The notes below the pieces were generated by a model. The model was not told where the DNA came from. It worked only from the letters and a program-made list of their open reading frames with translations, and searched no databases. Positions 53,447 to 63,973 of a stretch of 64,000 bases of DNA are shown here, piece by piece. The DNA is taken from assembly GCF_000759345.1 (NCBI RefSeq), contig NZ_JPZL01000004.1:248001-312000 (forward strand), in the 5' to 3' direction. Origin of the DNA: Litchfieldella xinjiangensis (GTDB lineage Bacteria > Pseudomonadota > Gammaproteobacteria > Pseudomonadales > Halomonadaceae). Every line of letters begins with the position of its first letter. The stretch's first letter is position 1. Made by a program: the position numbers and the translations under genes.

Positions 53447-54529
53447 CTACCCGCGGCGCGTCTCGAAATCGTTCATGAACGCGATCAGCGCATCCACGGC
53501 GGCTTCGGGCACGGCGTTGTACAGACTGGCACGCATGCCGCCGACACTGCGGTGTCCCTTCAAGTTGAGCAGCCCCGTCGCTTCGGCCTCATCCAGGAAG
53601 GCCTGGTTGAGACGGTCGTCGGCCAGCACGAAGGGAACGTTCATACGTGAGCGGCTGCGCGTCGCGATCGGGTTCGAGTAGAAGTCACTCGAGTCGATGG
53701 CGGCATATAACTTGGCGGCCTTGCGGGAATTGATGGCATCCATCGCCTCCAGCCCACCGACCTCGTGCTTGAGCCAGTCGAAGACCAACCCCGCCAGGTA
53801 CCAGGCATAGGTGGACGGCGTGTTGTACATCGAGTCGTTCTCGGCCATTACCTTATAGCTGAACATGGTCGGCGTATCGGGACGGGCGAGTTCGAGCAGG
53901 TCATCACGCACGATGGCGACCGTCAGCCCCGCCGGGCCGATGTTCTTCTGCGCACCGGCGTAGATCACGCCGAAACGCGACACATCGAGCGGCCCCGAAA
54001 GGATCGAGGACGACATGTCGCAGACCAGCGGAACCTGGACATCGGGAATGTAATCGAACTCCAGGCCACCGATGGTCTCGTTGGCGGTGTAATGCAGATA
54101 GGCGGCATCGCCGGACAGCTGGATATCTTCCTGGCGGGGTACGTCGGTAAGCCCGTTACCCTCACTGGTCGCGGCGACATGCGCGCTGGCCAGATGACGC
54201 GCTTCAGTAATCGCCTTCTTGCCCCAAATGCCGGTATAGAGGTAATTCGGCGTACCGCCCTGGCCCAGCAGGTTGTAAGGCAGCATGGCGAACTGCATCG
54301 AGGCGCCGCCCTGCAGGAACAGGATACGGTAATTGCTCGGCACGGCGAGCAGTTCCCGCATGTCACGCTCGGCCTGTTCGGCGATCGCCGTGTACTCGGG
54401 GCTACGGTGACTCATTTCCATTACCGAGAGGCCGCGCCCCTGGTAATCGAGCATTTCATCACGCGCGCGTTCGAGTACCGACGTAGGCAGCGCGGCCGGG
54501 CCGGCACAGAAGTTAAATAGACGTGTCAT
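53447..54529 (-). CDS. serC: Phosphoserine aminotransferase
   Basis: The 360-residue PLP enzyme makes 3-phosphoserine from 3-phosphohydroxypyruvate, and also serves pyridoxine synthesis. It has NFCAGPAALPTSVLERA at the N-terminus, EMSHRSPEY (about 39-47), LFLQGGASMQFAMLPYNLL (in parts, about 70-88), the PLP lysine in IYAGAQKNIGPAGLT (about 190-204) and NVPFVLAD near the C-terminus. The length is standard. Confidence 0.97.
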   Translation of the reverse strand: MTRLFNFCAGPAALPTSVLERARDEMLDYQGRGLSVMEMSHRSPEYTAIAEQAERDMRELLAVPSNYRILFLQGGASMQFAMLPYNLLGQGGTPNYLYTGIWGKKAITEARHLASAHVAATSEGNGLTDVPRQEDIQLSGDAAYLHYTANETIGGLEFDYIPDVQVPLVCDMSSSILSGPLDVSRFGVIYAGAQKNIGPAGLTVAIVRDDLLELARPDTPTMFSYKVMAENDSMYNTPSTYAWYLAGLVFDWLKHEVGGLEAMDAINSRKAAKLYAAIDSSDFYSNPIATRSRSRMNVPFVLADDRLNQAFLDEAEATGLLNLKGHRSVGGMRASLYNAVPEAAVDALIAFMNDFETRRG

Positions 54530-54543
54530 CAGCGTGCTTGACC

Positions 54544-57291
54544 CTATTCCTCGTTACCAGCATCAGTGGCGTCGCCTGCCGGCTCGTCACTGCCTGCCGT
54601 TTCATTGTGCCCTGCTTCGCCGTCGACAGGCGCATCGAGCAGAACGTCGTCCGGCTGTTCGTCGGGTTCGTCGATACGCACCGTCTTCACCAGGCGCTCG
54701 CTTTCGCCGAGACGAATCAGGGTGACGCCCTGGGTGTTGCGTGAACTGATCGAGACTTCCTCGACCCGGGTACGCACCAGGGTGCCGCGATCGGTGATCA
54801 GCATCATTTCGTCGTTGGCGTAGACCTGCATTGCCGCGACCATGGCACCGTTACGCTCGCTGGTCTGCATGGCGATGACGCCCTGCCCCCCGCGACCGCG
54901 CAGCGGGAACTCCTCGAGCCGCGTGCGCTTGCCGTAGCCATTCTCGGATGCGGTGAGGATGTAGATCTGCCCACCATTGGCGGCACTCACCGCCGTGGTG
55001 GCTTCGCTGTCACTCACGACCTCGCCATTTTCGTCATCGGCGTCCGAGTCGGCATCGATCTGCTGCGATTGCGGGATGATCAGGCTGATTACCTCGGCGC
55101 CCTCCAGCAGGCGCATGCCGCGCACGCCGCGCGCGGTACGGCCCATGGCGCGCACGTTACCTTCCTCGAAGCGGATCGCCTTGCCATTGGACGAGAGCAA
55201 CATGACATGATCGTTGCCGGAGGTCACCGCAGCGCCCACCAGACGGTCGTCCTCATCGATATCGATGGCGATCAGGCCGACGCTACGCGGCCGCGAGAAC
55301 TGGTCGAGGCTGGTACGCTTGACGGTGCCCTTGGCGGTAGCGAAGAAGATGTAGCAATCGGGGCTGTATTCCTGAACGGGCAGGATCGCGTTGATTGCCT
55401 CGCCTTCATCCAGCGGCAGCAGGTTGACCAGCGGCTTGCCGCGCGAACCACGGCTGGCGGCCGGCATCTCGTAGACCTTGAGCCAGTAGACCTTGCCCTT
55501 GTTGGAGAACAGCAGCACCGTGGCGTGCGTCGAAGCGACCAACAGGTGCTCTATGACATCCTCATCCTTCATTGCCGTGGCCGACTTGCCCCGCCCACCA
55601 CGACGCTGCGCCTGGTAGTCGGAAAGCGGCTGGGTCTTGGCATAGCCACTGCGAGACACGGTCACCACCATGTCCTCTTCGGCAATCAGGTCTTCGATGT
55701 TGAGATCGAGATGGCTGATCTGGATCTCGGTACGCCGCTTGTCGCTGTACTGGTCGCGAATGGCGTGCAATTCTTCGCGAATGACCTCCAGCAGGCGGTC
55801 GCTGGACGCCAGAATCTCTGTCAGTTCGGCGATGCGCTCCAGGATGCCCAGGTATTCGTCGAGCAGCTTTTCCGTCTCGAGACCGGTCAGGCGGTGCAGG
55901 CGAAGCTCGAGGATGGCCTGGGCCTGGGCCGGAGACAGGTGATAACGGTTGTTGTCCGAATCGAGCCCGTAGCTCGGATCGAGATCCTCGGGCTTGCAGG
56001 ACGTTGCCCCTGCCCGCTCCAGCATGCCGGTGACCTGCCCCGGCTGCCAGGATTTGGCCAGTAGCTTTTCCTTGGCTTCGGTCGCACTCGGCGAGGCCTT
56101 GATCAGTTCGATCACCTCGTCGATGTTGGAGATCGCCACCGCCAGGCCTTCGAGGATATGACCCCGTTCCCGCGCCTTCTTGAGTTCAAACAGGGTGCGC
56201 CGGGTCACCACTTCGCGGCGGTGACGGATGAAGGCTTCCAGCATCTCCTTCAGGTTCAGCGTCTTCGGCTGACCATTGTCGAGCGCGACCATGTTGATAC
56301 CGAACACGTTCTGCAGCTGCGTCTGGGCGAACAGGTTGTTGACCACCACCTCGCCGGACTCGCCGCGCTTGACCTCGATCACCACGCGTAGCCCTTCCTT
56401 GTCGGACTCGTCGCGCAGTTCGGCGATACCCTCGATCTTCTTTTCCTTGACCAGCTCGGCGATCTTCTCGATCAGCCGCGCCTTGTTCACCTGGTAGGGA
56501 AGCTCGTGAACGATGATATGGTCGCGGCCGGTCTTGTCGTCATGCTCGATGGTGTGCTGGGCGCGCACATAGATGCGGCCGCGGCCGGTCCGGTAGGCAT
56601 CGAGGATGCCCGCCTTGCCGTTGATGATGCCCCCGGTGGGGAAATCGGGACCCGGCACGTACTCCATCAGATCGTCGATGGTCAGCGTGTAGTCGTCGAT
56701 CAACGCCAGGCAGGCATCGATGATCTCGCCCATGTTGTGCGGCGGGATATTGGTGGCCATACCAACCGCAATCCCGGAGGAGCCGTTGATCAGCAGGTTA
56801 GGCACCCGTGTCGGCAAGACTTCCGGGATACGCTCGGTCCCGTCGTAGTTGTCGACCCAGTCGACTGTCTCTTTCTCGAGATCGGCCAGCAACTCATGAG
56901 CCAGCTTGGACATGCGCACTTCGGTGTAACGCATCGCGGCGGCGTTGTCGCCGTCGATCGACCCGAAGTTGCCCTGGCCATCGACCAGCACATGGCGCAT
57001 GGAAAAGTGTTGGGCCATGCGAACGATGGTGTCGTAAACGGCACTATCACCATGGGGGTGATATTTACCGATGACGTCACCGACCACACGGGCGGACTTC
57101 TTGTAGGGTTTGTTCCAGTCGTTACTCAATTCGTGCATGGCAAACAGCACGCGCCGGTGTACCGGCTTGAGGCCATCACGGACATCGGGCAGGGCCCGGC
57201 CTATGATGACGCTCATCGCGTAATCGAGGTACGACTGCTTGAGCTCGTCCTCGATATTGACTGGCAGAATCTCTCTGGCGATGTCACCCAT
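54544..57291 (-). CDS. gyrA: DNA gyrase subunit A
   Basis: The 915-residue subunit has catalytic Tyr122 (AAMRYTEVR). Its quinolone region is wild-type in type: [11 protein letters not shown] with Ser83 and Asp87. The GyrA box QRRGGRGK lies at about 560-570, and the C-terminal beta-pinwheel ends with an acidic tail rich in Glu, Asp and Gly. An acidic insert of about 30 residues ([18 protein letters not shown], about 750) lies within the pinwheel, longer than in E. coli. It forms the A2B2 gyrase with GyrB elsewhere. serC follows 14 bases downstream. Confidence 0.98.
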   Translation of the reverse strand: MGDIAREILPVNIEDELKQSYLDYAMSVIIGRALPDVRDGLKPVHRRVLFAMHELSNDWNKPYKKSARVVGDVIGKYHPHGDSAVYDTIVRMAQHFSMRHVLVDGQGNFGSIDGDNAAAMRYTEVRMSKLAHELLADLEKETVDWVDNYDGTERIPEVLPTRVPNLLINGSSGIAVGMATNIPPHNMGEIIDACLALIDDYTLTIDDLMEYVPGPDFPTGGIINGKAGILDAYRTGRGRIYVRAQHTIEHDDKTGRDHIIVHELPYQVNKARLIEKIAELVKEKKIEGIAELRDESDKEGLRVVIEVKRGESGEVVVNNLFAQTQLQNVFGINMVALDNGQPKTLNLKEMLEAFIRHRREVVTRRTLFELKKARERGHILEGLAVAISNIDEVIELIKASPSATEAKEKLLAKSWQPGQVTGMLERAGATSCKPEDLDPSYGLDSDNNRYHLSPAQAQAILELRLHRLTGLETEKLLDEYLGILERIAELTEILASSDRLLEVIREELHAIRDQYSDKRRTEIQISHLDLNIEDLIAEEDMVVTVSRSGYAKTQPLSDYQAQRRGGRGKSATAMKDEDVIEHLLVASTHATVLLFSNKGKVYWLKVYEMPAASRGSRGKPLVNLLPLDEGEAINAILPVQEYSPDCYIFFATAKGTVKRTSLDQFSRPRSVGLIAIDIDEDDRLVGAAVTSGNDHVMLLSSNGKAIRFEEGNVRAMGRTARGVRGMRLLEGAEVISLIIPQSQQIDADSDADDENGEVVSDSEATTAVSAANGGQIYILTASENGYGKRTRLEEFPLRGRGGQGVIAMQTSERNGAMVAAMQVYANDEMMLITDRGTLVRTRVEEVSISSRNTQGVTLIRLGESERLVKTVRIDEPDEQPDDVLLDAPVDGEAGHNETAGSDEPAGDATDAGNEE

Positions 57292-57425
57292 GGGTCGTCA
57301 AATCCTTTGCATTGCGACACGTTGGCGCTGCAAGCGCCTGTCGAATAGCGTCTAGCGGCAGCCGGGGATTATATCATCGCAAGCGCCACAAAGGCAGCGG
57401 CAGCATGGGGCATCGACACGTTGCG

Positions 57426-57860
57426 TCAACGCGAGACGAGCAGCGGTTCGAATGTCTCGAGAAACGCCCCTTCGATCGGCAAGGGCTTCTGGGTCTGCAT
57501 ATCGAGCAGCACGAAGGTCAGGTCGGCATCGACGACCGGCGCGCCATCGCGGACTCGATGAATGGTCTGGTGCATGACAGCACTGCGCCCGCTGATCCGG
57601 CTCAGCATGGTGTGTACTTCGAGGTCGTCGCCGAGCACGGCCCCCTGGCGGTAATTGATGTTGAGATTGACCGCTACCATGGCCACGCCTTTGCGCAAGG
57701 TGTCGGCATCGCCGAGATGTTCGTCGAAATAGGCCCAGCGCCCCTCTTCGAGAAACTCGAGGTACCGGGCATTGTTGACATGGTCATAGACGTCGAGGTG
57801 AAACCCTCTGACGCGCAAGTTGTTCCGGGTAATGCGACTGTCCAGGGTATCGTCTGTCAT
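57426..57860 (-). CDS. YbgC/FadM-like acyl-CoA thioesterase
   Basis: The 144-residue hotdog protein has the signature VRGFHLDVYDHVNNARYLEFLEEGRW (in parts, about 15-40) with Asp-His-Asn around residue 24. It probably hydrolyses medium- or long-chain acyl-CoA. The ATG at 57860 follows GGAGCGAGTC and is preferred over an upstream ATG pair. A gap of 134 bases separates it from gyrA. Confidence 0.85.
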   Translation of the reverse strand: MTDDTLDSRITRNNLRVRGFHLDVYDHVNNARYLEFLEEGRWAYFDEHLGDADTLRKGVAMVAVNLNINYRQGAVLGDDLEVHTMLSRISGRSAVMHQTIHRVRDGAPVVDADLTFVLLDMQTQKPLPIEGAFLETFEPLLVSR

Positions 57861-58050
57861 GACTCGCTCCATCATTGCTATTTACGGATCAACACGATCG
57901 GATCAACACAATCGGGTTCTGATTCTAGACACAGGCCGGGCCTGATCACAAACGAACGTTTGAATCAGTCGCACTGAACGATCCAGACTGGTACCTGACT
58001 AGGCGTTTCGCCATAATGTGAATCCTTTCGCCAAGGATTCGCCCTTTTCC

Positions 58051-59007
58051 ATGTGGTTCAAAAACTTGCATCTGTATCGTTGGCACGATGCGCCCGACAT
58101 CGACCTGGATGCGCTCGAAGATGCGCTGATCGAACATGCCTATCGCCCCTTGGGCGGTAGCGAGGCCCGACGCTTGGGCTGGTGCCCGCCTGCGGGACGC
58201 CAGGGCGTCAGGCACGTGCATGAAGTGCAGGGCCACCGGCTGCTGGCGACACTGCGCCAGGAGCGGTTGCTGCCGGCCGGCGTGGTCCGCGAAGAGGTCG
58301 AGTCGCGCGCGGCAGATCGCGAGGCCGCCGAAGGGCGCCCTCTGCCACGCAAGGAAAAGCAGGCACTCAAGGAGCAGGTTTACGAGGAGTTCCTGCCGCG
58401 GGCGTTCGTGCGTAGTCAACGCGTCGAACTGTGGTGGGATACGCGTCGCTCGTTGATCGGCATCAATACCAGCAGCCGCAAGCGTGCCGAGGAAATGCTC
58501 GACCTGCTGCGTCAGACGCTGGGCAGCCTCAAGGTCACCCCGTTGGCAACCCAGACGTTGCCGATTCGCGCCATGACCACATGGCTGACCGACATCGACG
58601 CCCGCCCACCGATGCTGACACTTGGCGACCAGGTGGAACTCAAGGCCAAGGGCGACGATGGCGTGTTGCGCGCACGCCAGGTCGACCTCGACAGCGATGA
58701 GATACAGAACGTGTTGGCAGGCGGGCGCGAGGCCACCAAACTGGCGATTCATCTCGAAGGCCATTTGTCGCTGACGCTGCACGACGATCTCGCCCTGAAA
58801 GGCTTGCGCTTCGATGATAAATTGCTTGATGAAGCCTCCCAGGCTGACGATGGCGGCGATGCCATACTGCGCCTGGAAACGGATTTCGTTCTGATGGCTC
58901 AGGCACTGGCAACGACCGTCGAGCAATTGATCGACTGGCTGGGTGGCGAATCGCAGGCAGCCGCCTCACCACTTTCCAGCGATGCAATGGCCAGCGACGC
59001 ACCATGA
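58051..59007 (+). CDS. rdgC: Recombination-associated protein RdgC
   Basis: The 318-residue protein begins MWFKNLHLYRW, the standard RdgC start. It contains HEVQGHRLLATLRQERLLPAGVVREEV (in parts), PLPRKEKQALKEQV (about 94-107) and LPRAFVRSQRVELWWD. It binds DNA nonspecifically as a ring and restrains RecA. The GTG frame upstream (58018) is not needed. The end overlaps the PlsC-like frame region only if a long start is used there. Confidence 0.95.
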   Translation: MWFKNLHLYRWHDAPDIDLDALEDALIEHAYRPLGGSEARRLGWCPPAGRQGVRHVHEVQGHRLLATLRQERLLPAGVVREEVESRAADREAAEGRPLPRKEKQALKEQVYEEFLPRAFVRSQRVELWWDTRRSLIGINTSSRKRAEEMLDLLRQTLGSLKVTPLATQTLPIRAMTTWLTDIDARPPMLTLGDQVELKAKGDDGVLRARQVDLDSDEIQNVLAGGREATKLAIHLEGHLSLTLHDDLALKGLRFDDKLLDEASQADDGGDAILRLETDFVLMAQALATTVEQLIDWLGGESQAAASPLSSDAMASDAP

Positions 59008-59059
59008 ATTCACCCGTTTTCTTTACCGACTTCGACATCAGCAGCGTGACGCTCTTATC

Positions 59060-60256
59060 GTGACTTACGAATCGAACAGCCAGGCACAACAAACCGACTC
59101 GCAAGCGACGGATCCGTATGCCGAGATCCGGCCATATAATGACGACGAGGTTGCCGAAGTCATTGCGCGACTGGCCAATGATCCCGAGCTCCTCGATGCT
59201 CTGACGCAATATCGCCTGCCTCGGCTGCGGCGTTATGCCCCCCGGCTGGCCAGGGGCATTGCCAGCCTCGCCATACGGCGGGAAATGCGGGGCGTGAACT
59301 CAGTGCGTGATTTCCAGATGCGCCTAGCAAGCTACATGCATCGCATGATCCGCTCGACGACAGACGCCTTCGAGGTCGAAGGGCTCGACCGGTTGGATCC
59401 CGATACGGCCTATCTTTTCATCGGCAATCATCGCGATATTGCACTGGACCCGGCCTTCGTCAACTATGCGCTCTACCAGGCGGGCCGTAATACGGTACGC
59501 ATCGCCATCGGCGACAACCTGCTGCAGAAGCCCTACGTGACCGACCTGATGCGGCTCAACAAGAGCTTCATCGTGCCGCGTTCGGCACGGGGCAAGCGTG
59601 CCATGCTGGCGGCCTTCCAGGCACTATCGAGTTATATTCGCCACTCGATCATCGGCGATAACCACTCTATATGGCTCGCCCAGCGCGAAGGTCGCGCCAA
59701 GGATGGTATCGACCGAGCCGATACGGCGATCGTCAAGATGCTCACCATGGCGCGCCGGCAGGCCGATAAAACGGCCGACTTCGGGGAAGCCATCGAAGAG
59801 CTGCGCATGGTGCCTATCTCGATCAGCTACGAATACGATCCGTGCGACCTGCAGAAGGCCCGCGAGCTTCATGCCATGCATACCGAAGGTCGCTACCAGA
59901 AGGTCGAGTTCGAGGATATCCGCTCCATCGTGGCCGGCATTACCGGCAACAAGGGGCGGATCAAGCTCAGCTTCGGTTCACCGCTGGACAGGATATTCGA
60001 CACGCCCGACGCCGTCGCTGCAGAGATCGATCGTCAGGTATTGGGTGGCTACCACTTGTTCCCGAGCCATATGCTCGCACTCGAAGCCACCGGCCTGGCA
60101 CCCGACCTGCTGGATCTTTCGGAGGTCACCGATGTTGACCGGGCGCGGTTCAGCGCTCGCCTGGCGGAAATCCCCACCCATCTGCATGACTGGTGGTTGG
60201 CGCAATACGCCAATCCGGTCCTCAACCGTGCCGGGCGCCTCACGGAGGAACGCTAG
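59060..60256 (+). CDS. PlsC-like 1-acyl-glycerol-3-phosphate acyltransferase family protein
   Basis: This is about 398 residues from a GTG at 59060; the start is uncertain, with frames open to 58943. It carries an acyltransferase block FIGNHRDIALDPAFVNYAL (about 135-153), where the usual NHxxxxD appears as NHRDIALD, a spacing typical of this subfamily. SFIVPRSARGKRAMLAA, the NHSIWLAQREGRAKDG motif (about 223-240) and a conserved SISYEYDPCDLQKARE follow. It probably transfers acyl chains to a glycerophospholipid precursor at the inner membrane. Confidence 0.78.
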   Translation: MTYESNSQAQQTDSQATDPYAEIRPYNDDEVAEVIARLANDPELLDALTQYRLPRLRRYAPRLARGIASLAIRREMRGVNSVRDFQMRLASYMHRMIRSTTDAFEVEGLDRLDPDTAYLFIGNHRDIALDPAFVNYALYQAGRNTVRIAIGDNLLQKPYVTDLMRLNKSFIVPRSARGKRAMLAAFQALSSYIRHSIIGDNHSIWLAQREGRAKDGIDRADTAIVKMLTMARRQADKTADFGEAIEELRMVPISISYEYDPCDLQKARELHAMHTEGRYQKVEFEDIRSIVAGITGNKGRIKLSFGSPLDRIFDTPDAVAAEIDRQVLGGYHLFPSHMLALEATGLAPDLLDLSEVTDVDRARFSARLAEIPTHLHDWWLAQYANPVLNRAGRLTEER

Positions 60257-60366
60257 CGAGATAGGGGACCAATTCAGTCCACATTGGTGATGCCGCCCCG
60301 GTTTCGTGTAAACTGGGGCCACGCTTGACTGGCATGGCGGATGGCACCGCCCGAGGAACCTGACGC

Positions 60367-61551
60367 ATGGGCACCCCTTTACCCTCTACCCTGACGCCCC
60401 GCGAGATCGATACTCGCGAGGCCCATCGTGTGACGCTGATCGGTGCCGTCATCGATGGTCTGCTGGGCATATTCAAGGTGCTCGCCGGCATCATGGTGGG
60501 CTCCGTGGCATTGATTGCCGACGGTATCCACTCCTTTTCCGACCTGGTCACCGATGCGCTGGTCCTGGTCGCTACGCACTTCGGACGCATGGAGCCGGAC
60601 CATAACCATCCCTACGGTCATGGACGCATCGAGACACTGGCCACGTTGTGGCTGGGCAGTATGCTCATCTTCATCGCCGGGGGTATCGCCTGGGCCAGCC
60701 TGACCCGCCTTCTTGCCTCGGAACACGCCCTGCCCCCGGGCTACTGGCCGATCGTGCTGAGTGTCATTGCCCTGTTGGCCAAGGAATGGATCTTCCGTTA
60801 CACCATGCGTGTAGCGAAGCGCGTCAAATCGCGGCTGCTCGAGGCGAATGCCTGGCACTCCCGCTCGGATGCACTCTCGACCGGTGCAGTCCTCGTCGGC
60901 CTGGTGGCTGCGCAAATGGGCATCGGCTGGGTCGATGCCCTGGCGGCGATACTCGTCGGCTTGCTGGTCGGCAAGGTAGGCTGGAGCCTGCTCAAGGAAG
61001 CAAGCCATGAACTGGTCGATACAGCCTTGCCCGAAGAGCAACAGGCCAGGATGCTAGCGACCGTGACCCGGGTGCCCGGCGTGCTCAGCGTCCATGATAT
61101 GCGTACCCGCACCATCGGCGGCCAAATCCTGCTCGACATGCACCTGGTGGTATCGCCGCGCATTTCAGTCTCCGAAGCCCACGAGGTGGGCAACCAGGCG
61201 CATCGCAACCTGCACGAGGCCTTCCCCCTGCTTACCGATGTCACATTCCACATCGATCCGGAAGACGATTCAGACGTTCCCGATATCGAGCAGCGCGAAG
61301 GGCTTCCGCTGCGTGACGACGTCGAAGCGGAACTCATCGAGCGCTGGGGCGACCTGCCTGTCTGGCCGGAACATACGGCAATGCGGCTCCACTACCTGGA
61401 TCATCAGATCGAGGTCGTACTCTACCTGCGTGCCGACGAACGCCGCTCCAGCAGCGATCTGAAAGCCATTGCTACTGACTTGAAGCAGCGAGCCAGCGAT
61501 CTGGAATGGCTGGCGTCGGTGCATGTCTGGCAAGGCGAGGGGCATCCCTGA
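60367..61551 (+). CDS. Cation diffusion facilitator (FieF-like)
   Basis: The 394-residue protein has six helices in the N-terminal half. The metal-site motifs are GSVALIADGIHSFSDLVTDALVL (in parts, with Asp/His), the cytoplasmic DHNHPYGHGRIETLATL, and WHSRSDALSTGAVLVGL (about 161-177). The C-terminal metal-binding domain (about 220-300) has HDMRTRTIGGQILLDMHLVV. An extra C-terminal extension of about 90 residues follows. It exports Zn2+, Fe2+ or similar in exchange for protons. Confidence 0.9.
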   Translation: MGTPLPSTLTPREIDTREAHRVTLIGAVIDGLLGIFKVLAGIMVGSVALIADGIHSFSDLVTDALVLVATHFGRMEPDHNHPYGHGRIETLATLWLGSMLIFIAGGIAWASLTRLLASEHALPPGYWPIVLSVIALLAKEWIFRYTMRVAKRVKSRLLEANAWHSRSDALSTGAVLVGLVAAQMGIGWVDALAAILVGLLVGKVGWSLLKEASHELVDTALPEEQQARMLATVTRVPGVLSVHDMRTRTIGGQILLDMHLVVSPRISVSEAHEVGNQAHRNLHEAFPLLTDVTFHIDPEDDSDVPDIEQREGLPLRDDVEAELIERWGDLPVWPEHTAMRLHYLDHQIEVVLYLRADERRSSSDLKAIATDLKQRASDLEWLASVHVWQGEGHP

Positions 61552-61722
61552 ATCTAGGTTCTGGGGCCGACTTTCGCCTATTTGTCGTCCATCTGCGCAG
61601 CTTAGGCACTGCTGCCAACAACAACATGCCCGCCACCACCCGATACAGCGAACCTGCATAAGCTGTGCTATGGTCGCGCCAATAACCGGCAGGGCCGGTC
61701 GTCATCCATACAGGAGCTTGCC

Positions 61723-62001
61723 ATGTCCGCTTCCGAGATTCAGAAAACCCGCGTCATCAATGAACTACGCGGCTTCATCAAGAAGCTGCTGCAGGACCCC
61801 AAGATCCTCGAACAATCGTTGGAAATCGCCCGCAAGCACCTCCCCCAGGGTGACAAGGGCGCCATGGCGCGTGTCGCCAACGAGATCTCCGATACCACCA
61901 GCGTCCACATCCCTGAAGACCCGAGTGAGCACTCTGAGGCCGATCGGCTGTATCTGGAACTGCTCAAGGAAGTGATCGACGAGGAGCAGGCCCTTTATTA
62001 A
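61723..62001 (+). CDS. Conserved small hypothetical protein, helical
   Basis: The 92-residue protein is predicted mostly helical, with ELRGFIKKLLQDPKILEQSLEIARKHL (in parts, about 14-40) and an acidic C-terminus (EDPSEHSEADRLYLELLKEVIDEE in parts). The start is preceded by GGAGCTTGCC. No domain recognised; no signal peptide or membrane segment. It is monocistronic between the cation facilitator and the PilX-like gene. Confidence 0.6.
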   Translation: MSASEIQKTRVINELRGFIKKLLQDPKILEQSLEIARKHLPQGDKGAMARVANEISDTTSVHIPEDPSEHSEADRLYLELLKEVIDEEQALY

Positions 62002-62111
62002 AGCCTCTTGTGTTCGCATTCGACTCGCCCGCTCTTGAACTTACCACCACGGACAGGAGCGGGACGGCCTCGCCAGTGGCAAACGTTTGTCTGAAACGAT
62101 AACAAATATTA

Positions 62112-62140
62112 TTTACACAACGTAACGAAACCTCTATAAC
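62112..62140 (+). promoter_or_regulatory. Sigma-70-type promoter for PilX-like gene
   Basis: TTTACA (62112-62117) and TATAAC (62135-62140) are 17 bp apart, with five of six consensus matches in each box. Transcription would begin near 62147, giving a leader of about 24 bases. AAAAGG lies 6 bases before the start codon. Confidence 0.65.
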
Positions 62141-62170
62141 GAGGTAAACGCTTAGCCTAAAAGGCCTCCC

Positions 62171-63973
62171 ATGCGTCCCTGTGCCATTCCAACTCAGCCC
62201 CCACGGCGCCAGGCCGGGGCAGCACTGATCGTTACCCTGGTGCTACTGGTCACGACCACCCTTCTTGCCCTGACCAGCTACCAGTCATCGCTTTTGAATG
62301 AACGGATGGCGGGGAATTATCGTGCCTCCCTGATTGCACTGAACGAGGCTGAGGCAGGCGTTGCAGGGTTCTACCGCGCACTGCAGAACCCTGAGAATAC
62401 AGATAATCCCCTTACCTATAAGAATAATCGTGGTTATGCAGCGCGCGAAAAACTGCTGGATGACCTAAAAAAAGGCAAGCTGAGCGGGACAGTAAGCTTA
62501 GCTCCTATCAACAATGGGCCAGCTAAAATTTTCCCCCATCTTGAGCCGTTCGACCCTGACAGCGAGGCAATTTCACTGGAAGGAGATGCCTTCTGGCTGG
62601 TCAGCGAGGGGCGATATGGGCCAGAGGGTAGTGAAGCGATCCGACGTATCAGAGCGCTATTTACTGTGCCACAGTCAACCTCGTATCCCTTCGGCGGCAT
62701 CATTACCTGCGAAGGCGCCACATTGGGTGGCAGCGGCTTGATCGACAGCTACGATTCCCGCCTGGGTGCCTATGGGGCTAATCAGAACGCCGCGAGGAGC
62801 AATGTCACAGTCGCTAGCCAAGTCATTCGGGACGATCCGACAGATGATAGCGTCATCAGCCTCAACGGTAACGCACCGATATATGGGAACATTAAAGCTC
62901 CGGGCAACATAGTGACTCAAGGCTCGTCGGCTATTATCGGTAATATAGATGCGATGGGTCGTGTCGATATACGCGGGGGAAATTGGTGGAACTCCCAGAC
63001 GCAACAAAATGGCCGTGTCTTCGGCGATATACGCGCTATCGGAAGCGTAAACAGTAACGTAACACTTCATGGTAATGTCGACTCACAAGAACGAATCATG
63101 CTGGATTGGGGAGCGAAGATAACCGGTAACGCTACGGCTCCCTATATCGAGCTACCCAACCATGCCAATGCCAGCGACTTTGTCGAGGGGACGCGTCAAG
63201 CAACTAGCGGAACGACTCCTGATTTCAGCGACATCGAGCTCGTCACGTCCGCAGCGGAGTGTGCCACGCTTGATGTCGACGAGCGCGTGCAGACGTTAGG
63301 CGATGTTGTCTCTTCCTCCGGCACCCTGTCACTTAATGGAGGCGGGAGAGATGTAGTGCTCAATGCCAGCGGTCTTCATGATCCCAACGGCGGCCCGGAT
63401 GTTAGCGTAGCCAACCATACACTCGATGGCCGCGAGGTAAGTGTGGTTCGCTTCGACAGTTTCTCGATGGGTGGCAGCCCACGTTTCATCATTGGCGAGC
63501 CCAACCGACCCGTCGATATGGTCATGGTTGTGGATGGCAATACCGATATCGGCGGCGGCGGTAGTTTCACCATCAGCCCCGGCAGCACCTTGCAGATCGT
63601 GACAAGTGGACAATTCAATCTGGGCAGCGGTATCACCGTCGGCGACGGCAAGCCCAGCAAGGTGACCGATGAGGGTAGTGTTCCGATCCTCTCGGTGGTC
63701 TCAAACTATCGCGATGCCAATAGCAATGGCTATGGACACAGCGGGGTACGCATCGGGGGCGGCGCAGCCTTTTATGGCCAGGTTATCGCACCCTATGCGT
63801 TGGTCGATGTACATGGCAGTGGGGGAATGTATGGGGCTGTGAATGCCGGGAAGGTGGATATTTCGGGGGCAGGCGGGTTTCATTATGACGAGAGCTTTAA
63901 TGACATAACGATTCACAACCCGAGCAATAGAGCAGAATCATTTAATTTACTAACAATCAATGAGACTTATTGA
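62171..63973 (+). CDS. PilX N-terminal-domain protein with beta-helix-like body
   Basis: The 600-residue protein has a short basic leader, RRQAG then AALIVTLVLLVTTTLLALTSYQ (about 13-40), and LLNERMAGNYRASLIALNEAEAG, the PilX minor-pilin start. Prepilin peptidase cleavage is expected after Gly near residue 17. Instead of the usual short pilin domain it has about 420 residues of Gly/Asn/Ser/Asp-rich repeats (for example GNIDAMGRVDIRGGN, FGDIRAIGSVNSNVTLHGNVD in parts, GGGGSFTISPGSTLQIVTSGQFNLGSG in parts). These are typical of a right-handed beta-helix or bactofilin-like fold. It may be a pilus-tip or surface adhesin-type component. Other pilin genes would lie beyond the window. Confidence 0.75.
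   Translation: MRPCAIPTQPPRRQAGAALIVTLVLLVTTTLLALTSYQSSLLNERMAGNYRASLIALNEAEAGVAGFYRALQNPENTDNPLTYKNNRGYAAREKLLDDLKKGKLSGTVSLAPINNGPAKIFPHLEPFDPDSEAISLEGDAFWLVSEGRYGPEGSEAIRRIRALFTVPQSTSYPFGGIITCEGATLGGSGLIDSYDSRLGAYGANQNAARSNVTVASQVIRDDPTDDSVISLNGNAPIYGNIKAPGNIVTQGSSAIIGNIDAMGRVDIRGGNWWNSQTQQNGRVFGDIRAIGSVNSNVTLHGNVDSQERIMLDWGAKITGNATAPYIELPNHANASDFVEGTRQATSGTTPDFSDIELVTSAAECATLDVDERVQTLGDVVSSSGTLSLNGGGRDVVLNASGLHDPNGGPDVSVANHTLDGREVSVVRFDSFSMGGSPRFIIGEPNRPVDMVMVVDGNTDIGGGGSFTISPGSTLQIVTSGQFNLGSGITVGDGKPSKVTDEGSVPILSVVSNYRDANSNGYGHSGVRIGGGAAFYGQVIAPYALVDVHGSGGMYGAVNAGKVDISGAGGFHYDESFNDITIHNPSNRAESFNLLTINETY

Noticed and set aside
54544-57291. Quinolone-resistance change in gyrA
   Set aside because: Ser83 and Asp87 are the usual susceptible residues.
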